Source: JANPCX01 sp966211815 (GTDB taxonomy: Bacteria; Pseudomonadota; Gammaproteobacteria; Burkholderiales; Burkholderiaceae_C). Taken from it: 64,000 bases of DNA. The notes beneath the pieces were generated by a model. It had not been told where the DNA came from and ran no database searches. It saw nothing but the letters and a program-made list of their open reading frames with translations. Where the stretch lies: positions 1-64,000 of the forward strand of contig CBIHOD010000016.1 in NCBI GenBank assembly GCA_966211815.1, read 5' to 3'. Shown piece by piece: positions 1 to 7,803 of this stretch. Position 1 is the stretch's first letter. Every line of letters begins with the position of its first letter. The position numbers were made by a program, and so were the translations under genes.

Positions 1-1
1 G

Positions 2-814
2 ATCCTCATCGGCTCGGGCCTGCGCTACGACCTGGCGGTGAAGTCGCCCGAGTACGTGAAGGAACTGGTCACCCACCACGTGGGCGGCTACCTGAAGATC
101 GCCCCCGAGCACACCGAGGGCGGGCCGCTGTCCAAGATGATGAAGCCCGGCATCGGCAGCTACGACCGCTTCAAGCAGCTGTTCGAGAAGTTCAGCGAAG
201 AGGCCGGCAAGAAGCAGTACCTCATCCCTTACTTCATCGCTGCCCACCCCGGCACCAGCGACGAGGACATGATGAACCTGGCCATCTGGCTCAAGCGCAA
301 CGGTTTCCGCGCCGACCAGGTGCAAACCTTCTATCCCAGCCCGATGGCCACGGCCACCGCGATGTACCACTCCGGCCGCAACCCGCTCAAAGGCATCAGC
401 CGCGACCCGGCGCGCGGCGAGTTGGTCGACATCGTGCGCGGCGACAAGCGCCGGCGCCTGCACAAAGCCTTCCTGCGCTACCACGATGCCAACAACTGGC
501 CGCTGCTGCGCGAGGCCCTCAAGAGCATGGGCCGGGCCGACCTGATCGGCAACGGCAAGCACCACCTCATCCCCACCTTCCAGCCGGCCACCGATGGCGG
601 CTACCAGAGCGCGCGCCGCAAGAACTCGACGGCGCCCGGCGCGGTGAAGACATCGCCCGTCAAACCCGCCGGCAAGCCGGGCATGGCGCCGGCCGTCGCC
701 GCCAGGGGCCGCATCCTGACGCAGCACACCGGGCTGCCGCCGCGCGACAGCGGCGGGCCGCGGCCCGGGGCGGCGGCGGCCCGCGCCAAGAAAAAGCCCG
801 TCAAATCCAGGTGA
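2..814 (+). CDS. ygiQ: YgiQ family radical SAM protein, 3' part
   Basis: This is the C-terminal part of a YgiQ-type radical SAM protein; the frame is already open at the first bases, so the gene begins outside the window and the [4Fe-4S]-binding CxxxCxxC region is not visible. Recognisable segments include GSGLRYDLAVKSPEY, HHVGGYLKIAPEHTE and QTFYPSPMATATAMYHSG, all typical of the family. After about residue 200 the protein becomes a basic Ala/Pro/Arg/Lys-rich tail, as is usual in this family. The family is widespread but its substrate is not firmly known. No clear terminator was found between it and the next gene. Confidence 0.93.
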   Translation: MLIGSGLRYDLAVKSPEYVKELVTHHVGGYLKIAPEHTEGGPLSKMMKPGIGSYDRFKQLFEKFSEEAGKKQYLIPYFIAAHPGTSDEDMMNLAIWLKRNGFRADQVQTFYPSPMATATAMYHSGRNPLKGISRDPARGELVDIVRGDKRRRLHKAFLRYHDANNWPLLREALKSMGRADLIGNGKHHLIPTFQPATDGGYQSARRKNSTAPGAVKTSPVKPAGKPGMAPAVAARGRILTQHTGLPPRDSGGPRPGAAAARAKKKPVKSR

Positions 815-922
815 CGGCGCAACCCGCGCGCCGGGCGACTTTTTCACCGTGCGCGCGCCAGCCCATCGCGAATTTGCGATGACAATTCGGCCTCTCGTTT
901 TTTTCGATTCTTCGCAGCACCC

Positions 923-1441
923 ATGTCCGTGTTCTCCGTTCGTCCCGCCACGCTCCGCGATGCCAAGGCCATCGCCGAAATCCACGTCGCTTCCTGGCAG
1001 CAGGCCTACAAAGGCATCCTCTCCGACGCCCACCTCCACTCGCTGTCCGTCGAAAAGCGGCAGGCCTTCTGGCGCGAGGCCATCGACCTGTGCGAGCCCC
1101 AGGTGGTCGTGGCTTGCGAAGGCACGCAGGTCGTCGGTTTCGTGGCGTTCGACCGCTCCCGGGACAAAGGCACGCCATCCGCCACCGGCGAGATCTGGGC
1201 GGTCTACGCGCATCCCAAGGTGTGGGGCCGCGGGGCCGGGCTGGCGCTGTGGGACGCCGCGCGCGACGGCCTGCAGGAAGAGGGCTGCACCAAGGTGACG
1301 CTGTGGGTCGCGCTGCGCAACGAGCGCGCGATGCGCTTCTACGACCTGGCCGGCTTCAAGCGCGAGCTGTCCTCGGCCAAGACGGTGGACATCGGCGGCA
1401 CGCGCGTCGAAGAGATCCGCCTGCAACGCTCCCTGGTCTGA
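923..1441 (+). CDS. GNAT family N-acetyltransferase
   Basis: A 172-residue single-domain protein of the GNAT acetyltransferase fold, which transfers an acetyl group from acetyl-CoA to an amine of a small molecule or protein. The N-terminal RPATLRDAKAIAEIHVASW with AYKGIL is characteristic of the subgroup, and VWGRGAGLALWDAARD near residue 95 corresponds to the acetyl-CoA pyrophosphate loop, followed by the usual LWVALRNERAMRFYDLAGF strand-helix segment. The substrate cannot be told from sequence. The gene stands alone; its stop lies five bases ahead of a long palindromic element that separates it from the convergent ferredoxin gene. Confidence 0.88.
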   Translation: MSVFSVRPATLRDAKAIAEIHVASWQQAYKGILSDAHLHSLSVEKRQAFWREAIDLCEPQVVVACEGTQVVGFVAFDRSRDKGTPSATGEIWAVYAHPKVWGRGAGLALWDAARDGLQEEGCTKVTLWVALRNERAMRFYDLAGFKRELSSAKTVDIGGTRVEEIRLQRSLV

Positions 1442-1446
1442 CCGCC

Positions 1447-1616
1447 ACTAGTGGGCCGTCACACTGAAATCGGAAGTCGCTGTCCACGCCCTGCGCAGGG
1501 CACTACGGCGTTGCGAATGCTCGCGATGCCTACGGGCATCGCTGTGCCTCGCGCCTTGTATTGCCCTGCGTAGGACGCGTCCCTCGCTTCCGATTTCAGT
1601 GTGACGGCCCACTAGT
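1447..1616. repeat. 170-bp imperfect palindrome with 30-bp perfect terminal inverted repeats
   Basis: Positions 1447-1476 and 1587-1616 are perfect 30-base inverted repeats, each ending in ACTAGT. The interior continues as an imperfect palindrome, including a short central hairpin around the TACG loop near 1537-1540. No open reading frame of note lies inside. It sits between two convergent genes and supplies the stop codon of the ferredoxin gene (1612-1614). The structure fits a small non-autonomous mobile element (MITE-like) or a dispersed palindromic repeat; it could also act as a two-way terminator. Copy number in the genome is unknown from this window. Confidence 0.75.
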
Positions 1617-1932
1617 CGAATTCGAGCACCAGGTCGGAAAGCGCGTGCGCCACGCACGGCAGGATCCATCCTCCGGCCTTCTCTTCGGCGCTCAAGCCCG
1701 GCCATGGGATGGCATGCGTCGTCTCGCCGGACACGCGGCGGCACCTGCAGGCCCGGCAAGTGCCGTTGCGGCAGGAACTGGGCAGTTTCACGCCGTTGAG
1801 CAGGGCAGCCTGGAGCACGGTCTGGCCGGGCAAGGCGCGGAACACGGCGCCGATGCGCGGCACCTTCACCTCATGCCCCGCGGCTGGGAAGCCAGGGACT
1901 GGTGCGGGGCGTTTCAGCGGGTGGTCGTCCAT
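1612..1932 (-). CDS. 2Fe-2S ferredoxin-type iron-sulfur protein
   Basis: A small plant-type [2Fe-2S] ferredoxin domain protein. The cluster ligands are visible as SSCRNGTCRAC (Cys-x4-Cys-x2-Cys) and the fourth Cys in ILPCVA about 30 residues later, the standard spacing. It probably carries electrons to or from an unidentified partner; none is encoded next to it. I chose the ATG at 1932 (106 residues) because the domain is complete from there; an upstream TTG at 2004 would add 24 Pro/Gly-rich residues. No good ribosome binding site precedes either start. The last codons run into the terminal repeat of the adjacent palindromic element. Confidence 0.8.
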   Translation of the reverse strand: MDDHPLKRPAPVPGFPAAGHEVKVPRIGAVFRALPGQTVLQAALLNGVKLPSSCRNGTCRACRCRRVSGETTHAIPWPGLSAEEKAGGWILPCVAHALSDLVLEFD

Positions 1933-2095
1933 GGGGCGGGAAGGGCGGCCGGTCGCGGGACCGAAGGGCCCCGGCGTGCCGGAGAAATCGTGACGGCTGC
2001 ACAAATCGTCGTTTCATGAGACTTTAGAGGCTTAATCGGGCGTGCGGCCAGGCGCCGCATCCAGTACGCTGGCCCGCTTGTGGACTTCTTTGCCG

Positions 2096-2683
2096 ATGCC
2101 TCGGCAACCCGCCATGGCCGCCAAGCACCTGGACCAGGAGATCGAAGGCATCGCCGCCAAGGCGGTGGTCGGCGCCATCAGGCGCGCGGAAGCGCAGCGG
2201 CGGGTGTTGGCGGCGATCCAATCGCATTTCCAGTGTTCGCGGGTGTCGATGTGGCGGTTCCATGGCAAGCCCGGCAGCAGCGTGATGCGCTGCACCGGCG
2301 GCTACACCGACGCTGGCGTCCACCTTCCCCCGGGGGCGGCCCTGCACCAGCATGAGTACGCCGAGTATTTCGACGAAATTTTCTCCTCGGGCGCCTATGT
2401 TTGCCACGACACCCGCCTCGACGCCCGGCTGGACGGCATGCGCGAGAGCTATCTGAAGCCGCTGGGCGTGATGGCGCTGCTCGACGCGGTCTTCGCTTTC
2501 AACGGCCAGGCCAGGGGCCTGGTGTGCTGCGAGCAAGTGGGTCATCCCCGGCAGTGGACTCCCGCCGAAAGGGCGGAGCTCAAGCGCTGCGCGAGTGCCA
2601 TCACCCGGCTCACCCATCGCTGGGTGCGTGCGCACCGCAGGGGGCGGACCGGCGGCGGCCTCGGTGACGACAACCTCTATTAA
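2096..2683 (+). CDS. stand-alone GAF domain protein
   Basis: A protein of about 195 residues consisting essentially of one GAF domain, a fold that binds small ligands or acts in dimerisation. The stretch from CSRVSMWRF through GVHLPPGAALHQHEYAEYF, VCHDTRLDARLDGM and YLKPLGVMALLDAVF to LVCCEQVGHPRQWTPAE matches the GAF repeats usually found next to kinase or GGDEF domains, but no output domain follows. The start could be the ATG at 2096, a GTG at 2042 or an ATG at 2114; none has a clear ribosome binding site. It lies upstream of the A+T-rich control region of the 3290-7701 operon and might sense for it, which is inference. Confidence 0.7.
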   Translation: MPRQPAMAAKHLDQEIEGIAAKAVVGAIRRAEAQRRVLAAIQSHFQCSRVSMWRFHGKPGSSVMRCTGGYTDAGVHLPPGAALHQHEYAEYFDEIFSSGAYVCHDTRLDARLDGMRESYLKPLGVMALLDAVFAFNGQARGLVCCEQVGHPRQWTPAERAELKRCASAITRLTHRWVRAHRRGRTGGGLGDDNLY

Positions 2684-3289
2684 CAGCCAGCCCGGCGCCC
2701 ATCCACGTGGCGCGCTGCGTTTTGAAATCTTCGAGAGGGTCGGCGGAGTTCAACCAAAGTTGCGCGTTAGAAAAACATCCAAAAAATTCAAAAATTAAAA
2801 TAATTGTTACATGTTGATTCACGATTCGTTGGGAATCAACGATTTCAAGCTGAATCCAATAATTCAATAAAATTTATTTGGATGTTTTGGATTAACAAGT
2901 AGTACGGGGAAACACTTATTTTCGTGCGCAATTTCCTGCTCTTTCAAATGCGTTGCGATGACCTATTACCTAAGTTGGTGTAACAAAACTAAACTTTAGG
3001 TCTGCGCTGTGGAGACAAAGTCGTTGATGGCTCAAGAGGCCATCGACCGACGTTTTCAAGAACAAAGCCCGGCTCTTGCGGCACGCCGTTCTGGCGCGTG
3101 CTGGCAAGCCATCGGGCCCACGGCCACCCACCCCCTTGCAGCAGTAACAGCTTCCCAAAAGTCCGGGAAGGCGGTCGGCTGCGCGTTCGTTCGCGCGGTC
3201 CGGGTCCCGTCTGTCTGCCGCAGGCCAATCCGTCCGCGCTGGACCGCGGCCGGGTGCAGCAGATTTTTCGGAACAACTTGGAGAACGAC
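2684..3289. promoter_or_regulatory. A+T-rich gene-free island with nested inverted repeats
   Basis: About 600 bases without a convincing gene. Roughly 2755-3000 is very A+T-rich, in sharp contrast with the flanking DNA. It holds a perfect 12-base inverted repeat (2772-2783 TTTGGATGTTTT complement, and 2877-2888), inside which sits an 8-base pair GTTGATTC (2813-2820) / GAATCAAC (2833-2840). A third pair, ACCTAAGTT (2968-2976) and AACTTTAGGT (2992-3001), follows. These are plausible operator, hairpin or silencer-binding sites for the operon downstream. Short reading frames across it lack any recognisable domain. Which protein binds is not known. Confidence 0.6.
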
Positions 3290-5158
3290 TTGATCACGGC
3301 AGAAGCATTCCTCAGAGACAACAAGCGGGTCGAAGGCCCGTCACGCGCATTGGTCGCGCCCGCCCCGCAGGCCAGTCCCGCCCTGGAAGCGGCGGACATG
3401 ATCGTGGCCTACCTGGAAGACCTGGGCGTCGAATACGTCTTCGGCGTGCCGGGCGGCGCGATCGAACCGATCTACAACGCCCTGGCGCGCAGCGCGCGGC
3501 GCGGCGGTCCGCAGGCCATCGTGGCGCGGCACGAGGCCGGCGCCGCTTTCATGGCCGACGGCTATGCCCGCGAGACCGGCAAGCTGGGCGTGTGCATCGC
3601 GACCTCGGGCCCCGGTGCGACCAACATGATCACCGGCGTGGCCTGCGCCTATGACAACGGCGTGCCGATGCTGGCGATCACCGGCCAGCCGCCGCTGCAC
3701 TCCTTCGGCAAGAACGCGCTGCAGGAATCCTCCTGCACCGGCATCAACGCGGTGGCGATGTTCAAGCACTGCACGCACTACAACTCGCTCGTCTCCCACG
3801 GCGGGCAGTTGCAGGCCAAGCTGACCAACGCGCTGATGCAGGCTCTGCAGGCGCCCTATGGGCCGTCGCACCTGTCGATCCCGGTCGACATCCTGCGCTC
3901 GCCCGCCGTTGGGCGCTGGCGCTCGGGCGACTTCACGTCGCTGCTCAACCTGAAGCCTTCCATGGTCGACGTGCGGGCCGTCGAGCAGTTCAAGGACGCC
4001 CTGGACGGCGCGAAGCGCCCCGTGTTCGTGATCGGCGACGGCTGCGCCGAGGCCATCGAGGCCATCTTGAAGCTGGTGCACATCACCGGCGCGCTGTTCG
4101 TCACGACGCCCGACGCCAAGGGTTTCATCAACCCGCGCCACAGCGCCTACCGAGGGGTCTTCGGCTTCGGCGGGCACGCCGGCGCCAGCGACCTGCTGCG
4201 CAGCGAGCCCGACCTGGTGGTGGCCTTCGGCACCGGCTTCGGCGAGTTCAGCAGCGGCGGCTGGTGCAGTTCGTTGCTCAACGACAGGCTGGTGCACATC
4301 GACAGCAGCGACGACAACCTCATGCATTCCTCGATGGCGCGGCTGCACGTGCGCGGACGCATCCTGTCGGTTTGCGAATGGCTGATCGGCCTGATGCCTG
4401 CCGACGCGGCGAGCAACGTCTACTTCTTCAAGGACAAGAAAGCCGAGAAGGCCGAGCAGGCCGAGGTGCCGGGCCTGATGCACGAGCCCGAGAAGTTCCA
4501 CAGCAACGCGGTGCCGATCAAGCCGCAGCGCCTGATGAAGGCGCTGTCGCAGCTGTTCCCGCCGAGCACGCGCTTCGTCGCCGACGCCGGCAACAGCGCG
4601 GTCTGGGCGGTGCACTACCTGCAGCCGCAGGACCGGCGCGTGGCGCGCTGGAGCCCGGTGGACGCGGTCCTGCGCAAGGACGCCCGCGCCGCCGCGTCGA
4701 GCTGGCTGCGCGTGACGATGGATTTCGCGCCGATGGGCTGGGCGATCGGCGCGGCCATCGGCATCGCCGGCGGCAACCCGAAATGCCCGGTCGTCTGCAT
4801 CACCGGCGACGGCAGCTACCTGATGAACGGCCAGGAGATCACGGTGGCCGCGGCCATGGGCCTGAACGTCGTCTTCGTCGTGCTGAACGACGCCTCCCTC
4901 GGCATGGTCAAGCACGGCCAGCGCCTGGCCGGCGCCGAGCCGATCGGCTTCGAGCTGCCGCAGGTGGACTACCGCATGCTCGCCCATTCGCTGGGCGTGC
5001 CGGGCCACGTCATCCGCTCGGCCGACGACCTGGAGGCGCTGGACATGAAGGCCATCCTCAGCCGCAACGGGCCGACCCTGCTCGACGTGCGCGTCGACCC
5101 GGAGGAGGCCGCGCCGATGAACGTGCGCATGAAGACCCTCGGGACGGCCAAGCAATGA
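3290..5158 (+). CDS. acetolactate-synthase-like ThDP-dependent enzyme
   Basis: A 622-residue thiamine diphosphate enzyme of the acetolactate synthase/pyruvate oxidase family, which joins or decarboxylates 2-oxo acids. The N-terminal domain shows FGVPGGAIEP and the catalytic glutamate in RHEAGAAFMADGYAR (Glu82); GPGATN follows. The C-terminal ThDP/Mg motif is GDGSYLMNGQE from Gly506 to LNDASLG. No small regulatory subunit (IlvN type) is nearby, arguing against ordinary branched-chain biosynthesis. I chose the TTG at 3290, 6-12 bases after TTGGAGA; longer starts add an unlikely sequence. It heads a same-strand set with a dehydrogenase and two citrate-synthase-like proteins, so its product probably feeds that unknown pathway. 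Confidence 0.85.
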   Translation: MITAEAFLRDNKRVEGPSRALVAPAPQASPALEAADMIVAYLEDLGVEYVFGVPGGAIEPIYNALARSARRGGPQAIVARHEAGAAFMADGYARETGKLGVCIATSGPGATNMITGVACAYDNGVPMLAITGQPPLHSFGKNALQESSCTGINAVAMFKHCTHYNSLVSHGGQLQAKLTNALMQALQAPYGPSHLSIPVDILRSPAVGRWRSGDFTSLLNLKPSMVDVRAVEQFKDALDGAKRPVFVIGDGCAEAIEAILKLVHITGALFVTTPDAKGFINPRHSAYRGVFGFGGHAGASDLLRSEPDLVVAFGTGFGEFSSGGWCSSLLNDRLVHIDSSDDNLMHSSMARLHVRGRILSVCEWLIGLMPADAASNVYFFKDKKAEKAEQAEVPGLMHEPEKFHSNAVPIKPQRLMKALSQLFPPSTRFVADAGNSAVWAVHYLQPQDRRVARWSPVDAVLRKDARAAASSWLRVTMDFAPMGWAIGAAIGIAGGNPKCPVVCITGDGSYLMNGQEITVAAAMGLNVVFVVLNDASLGMVKHGQRLAGAEPIGFELPQVDYRMLAHSLGVPGHVIRSADDLEALDMKAILSRNGPTLLDVRVDPEEAAPMNVRMKTLGTAKQ

Positions 5159-5214
5159 GCGGGACCGGCGTCGGCACCGCAATGAATCGACAAACACACA
5201 AGGGAACCAAGACC

Positions 5215-5976
5215 ATGACGACGACCCACAAGAAACTCGAAGGCAAGACCGCGCTCATCACCGGTGGCAGCAGCGGCATCGGCCTGGCCACCGCCAAGCT
5301 GTTCATGGAGCAGGGCGCGCGCGTGGCCATCACCGGCCGCGACCCCAAGACCCTGGCCGAGGCCCGCGCCAGCCTGGGCGGCGAGGTGGTCACCATCGTG
5401 GCGGATTCGTCCAGCCTGTCCGACCTGGAAGGCGTGATGCACACCGTCGAGGAATGCTTCGGCCGGCTCGACGTCCTCTTCGCCAATGCCGCGGTGGCCT
5501 TGCCGGCGCCGTTCGATTTCGTCGACGAGAAACGCTTCGACGAGGTGGTCTCCGCCAACCTCAAGGGCGGCTTCTTCACCGTGCAGAAAGCGCTGCCGCT
5601 GTTGAACCCGTCCGCCTCGGTCGTGATGACGACGTCGATCACCAACCAGCTCGGCTCGCCCAATTTCAGCGTCTACGGCGCTTCCAAGGCCGCCTTGCGC
5701 TCGCTGACGCAGACGCTGGCGCTGGAATTGATCCCGCGCGGCATCCGGGTCAACGCCGTCAGCCCCGGCCCGATCGCCACGCCGATGTGGGGCAAGCTGG
5801 GCTTCCCCAGCGAAGCCGAGCAGGCGGTCAAGCAGCAGGTCGCCGAGAAGTCCCCGTCCAAGCGCTTCGGCGAATCGCACGAAGTCGCGAAGGTGGTGCT
5901 GTTCCTCGCCTCCCAGGATTCGTCCTATGTGGTGGGCCAGGAGATCGTCGTCGACGGCGGCATGAGCCTGCTGTGA
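5215..5976 (+). CDS. short-chain dehydrogenase/reductase (SDR)
   Basis: A 253-residue classical SDR that should use NAD(P)H to reduce or oxidise a carbonyl or hydroxyl. The cofactor motif TGGSSGIG is at residues 16-23, the NAA structural motif is at FANAAVA, the catalytic Ser is in MTTSIT, and YGASK near residue 154 supplies Tyr and Lys. The C-terminal GQEIVVDGGMSLL is typical of the class. The start ATG has AAGGGA about ten bases upstream. It follows the ThDP enzyme by 56 bases and precedes the citrate-synthase-like gene by 40, so it likely acts on the ThDP enzyme product; that step is inferred. Confidence 0.9.
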   Translation: MTTTHKKLEGKTALITGGSSGIGLATAKLFMEQGARVAITGRDPKTLAEARASLGGEVVTIVADSSSLSDLEGVMHTVEECFGRLDVLFANAAVALPAPFDFVDEKRFDEVVSANLKGGFFTVQKALPLLNPSASVVMTTSITNQLGSPNFSVYGASKAALRSLTQTLALELIPRGIRVNAVSPGPIATPMWGKLGFPSEAEQAVKQQVAEKSPSKRFGESHEVAKVVLFLASQDSSYVVGQEIVVDGGMSLL

Positions 5977-6016
5977 ACGCCTCCCCAGCGCCACGGACGG
6001 AAGGACACACGAGACG

Positions 6017-6883
6017 ATGAACACGTTACGCACCCGCATCTGGCAGGAAGAGGCCGAGCCCGACAACCCCTTCGCCGCCCGTGTCGCACGCTGCCACGGC
6101 TACGACGTCTACGGCCAGGTGCTCGGCCGCGCCGGCTGGGCCGAGATGGTGTTCCTGCTGTTCGCCGGCCAACGGCCCAGCCCGCGGCAGGCGCGCCTGC
6201 TCGACGCGCTCGCCGTGGCGCTGGCCAACGCCGGGCCGCGAGACCCGGCGAACCACGCGGCGATGTGCGCCGGTGTCGGTGGGTCGACCGCCGCCGCGAC
6301 CCTGATGGCCGCGCTGGCCGTCGGCGCCGGCCAGGTCACCGGCGCCCGCGAAGTCTGGGCCGCGATGCAGGTCTGGGCGCAATGCGGCACAGACCTGGCC
6401 TTGTGGCGCGGCCACTGGGCGGATCCGGCGCCGCGCAACGCTTCCGTGTGGCCGGCCTGTGATCACCGGCCGGGCTTCGAGGCCCACGGCGAGCGCGCCA
6501 CGCTGCCCGTCCTGCAGACCCTTTCTTGCCTGGCGCGGCTCAGCCCCGGCCCCTGCCTGCCCTGGCTGCACGCCAACCGGGAGGCTTTCGAGGCGGCCGC
6601 CCAGGGCCAGCCCCTGGCGATGACCGGCGTGGCCGCCGCCGCGATGGTCGACCTCGGCCTGGACGCCGAACAAGGCGAGATGCTGCACCTGCTGCTGCGC
6701 CTGCCCGGTGCCGCCGCGCACGCGCTGGAACAGCGGCGCCACGGGCACAAGAATTTCCCTTTCTTCGCGCTGGAGCTGGTGGACGACCCCGCGGATCGGA
6801 AGCCCGGAGTGCGACTGGCCGCGGCCGGGTACGACGCGTCGGGCGCCGCGCCGGCGGCCGCGCAAGAGGAGGCCCTGGCATGA
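6017..6883 (+). CDS. divergent citrate-synthase-family protein 1
   Basis: A 288-residue protein related to citrate synthase and citryl-CoA lyase, shorter than true citrate synthases (about 370-430). The middle region GGSTAAATLMAALAVGAG and the C-terminal signature AAAHALEQRRHGHKNFPFF match the family core, and the N-terminal YDVYGQVLGRAGWAEMVF resembles the family's start. The catalytic His-containing loop normally reading HGGA is replaced by TGAR, and no clear GFGHR-type motif is seen, so standard chemistry is doubtful. It overlaps the next gene by four bases (ATGA), which suggests the two products form one complex. The substrate is unknown. Confidence 0.72.
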   Translation: MNTLRTRIWQEEAEPDNPFAARVARCHGYDVYGQVLGRAGWAEMVFLLFAGQRPSPRQARLLDALAVALANAGPRDPANHAAMCAGVGGSTAAATLMAALAVGAGQVTGAREVWAAMQVWAQCGTDLALWRGHWADPAPRNASVWPACDHRPGFEAHGERATLPVLQTLSCLARLSPGPCLPWLHANREAFEAAAQGQPLAMTGVAAAAMVDLGLDAEQGEMLHLLLRLPGAAAHALEQRRHGHKNFPFFALELVDDPADRKPGVRLAAAGYDASGAAPAAAQEEALA

Positions 6884-7701
6884 GCGGTCCCGCCACCCTG
6901 CTGGCCAGCCAAGGGCCCCTGAAGACACGCATGGGCGCGGCCTTCGTCGGCACGCGCGCGGTTTTCCGCGGCCATGACTTGCACGCCGACCTGAAGGACA
7001 TGGACTGGGTCGGCCTCTATGTGTTCGGCATCACCGGGCGACGCCTCAGCGAAGCGCAGTGCCGGTTGTTGCACGCGGTCTGGGTCTACACCAGCTACCC
7101 CGACCCGCGCATCTGGAACAACCGGGTGGCCGCGCTGGCCGGCACGACGCGCAGCACCGGCAACCTCGCCATGTCGGCCGCGTCGGCGGTGTCCGAAGCG
7201 TCGATCTACGGCCGCGGCATCGACATCCGGGCGGCCGACTTCCTGCGGCGCACGCGCCTGGCGCTGGCGTCCGGCGGTTCGATGGAGGAATGCGTCAAGT
7301 CCGAACTCGACACCCACCGCGGCATCGCCGGTTACGGTCGCCCGATCGCGGCGGCCGACGAGCGCATCGTCCCCTTGCTGGCCAAGATGGCTTCATTGGG
7401 CCTCGAGGAAGGCCCGCACCTGAAAGTCGCGCGGCAAGTCGAGTCCTTTTTGCTGGAGGGCAGATGGCGTTGGAAGATGAACTACGCCGCGTTGGCAGCG
7501 GCGCTCAGCCTCGACATGGGGCTGACGCCTACCCAGCACTACCAGTTGAATTTCCCGGCCTTCCTTGCCGGCATGCAACCGTGTTTCATCGAAGCGGCCG
7601 AAGAACGCGAGCAGGGCACTTTGTTTGTTTTGCAATGTGACGAAGTGCGTTACGAAGGAGAGGCTCCCCGCGATTGGGAAATGGCGGTGGAAACGGCTTA
7701 A
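6880..7701 (+). CDS. divergent citrate-synthase-family protein 2
   Basis: A 273-residue second member of the citrate synthase family, translationally coupled to the preceding one. YPDPRIWNNRVAALAG, STGNLAMSAASAVSEASIYG and GYGRPIAAADERIVPLL align with core helices of the family; GYGRP stands where citrate synthases carry GFGH, so the catalytic histidine appears to be arginine. The C-terminal part LDMGLTPTQHYQLNFPAF resembles the family's closing helices. Both tandem proteins cover the same core, so they look like diverged paralogues forming a heteromer, not two halves of one enzyme. It ends the four-gene operon; 102 bases separate it from the TonB receptor gene. Confidence 0.72.
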   Translation: MSGPATLLASQGPLKTRMGAAFVGTRAVFRGHDLHADLKDMDWVGLYVFGITGRRLSEAQCRLLHAVWVYTSYPDPRIWNNRVAALAGTTRSTGNLAMSAASAVSEASIYGRGIDIRAADFLRRTRLALASGGSMEECVKSELDTHRGIAGYGRPIAAADERIVPLLAKMASLGLEEGPHLKVARQVESFLLEGRWRWKMNYAALAAALSLDMGLTPTQHYQLNFPAFLAGMQPCFIEAAEEREQGTLFVLQCDEVRYEGEAPRDWEMAVETA

Positions 7702-7803
7702 CGCTTCGAACTGGTACGCCATACAGGTGTTTTCTCGGCCTTTGAAAAGCTTTGTGCGACATTGTCTTGGGCGATACTGCGGCACACGTTCAAAGGGCCG
7801 ACC

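Noticed and set aside
1447..1616. CRISPR or tRNA-related repeat
   Set aside because: There is one inverted, not direct, repeat pair and no spacer periodicity or tRNA fold.
3009..3293. A 94-codon frame ahead of the ThDP enzyme gene
   Set aside because: Its codon pattern and composition do not match the neighbours and it overlaps the probable ribosome binding site of the ThDP enzyme gene.
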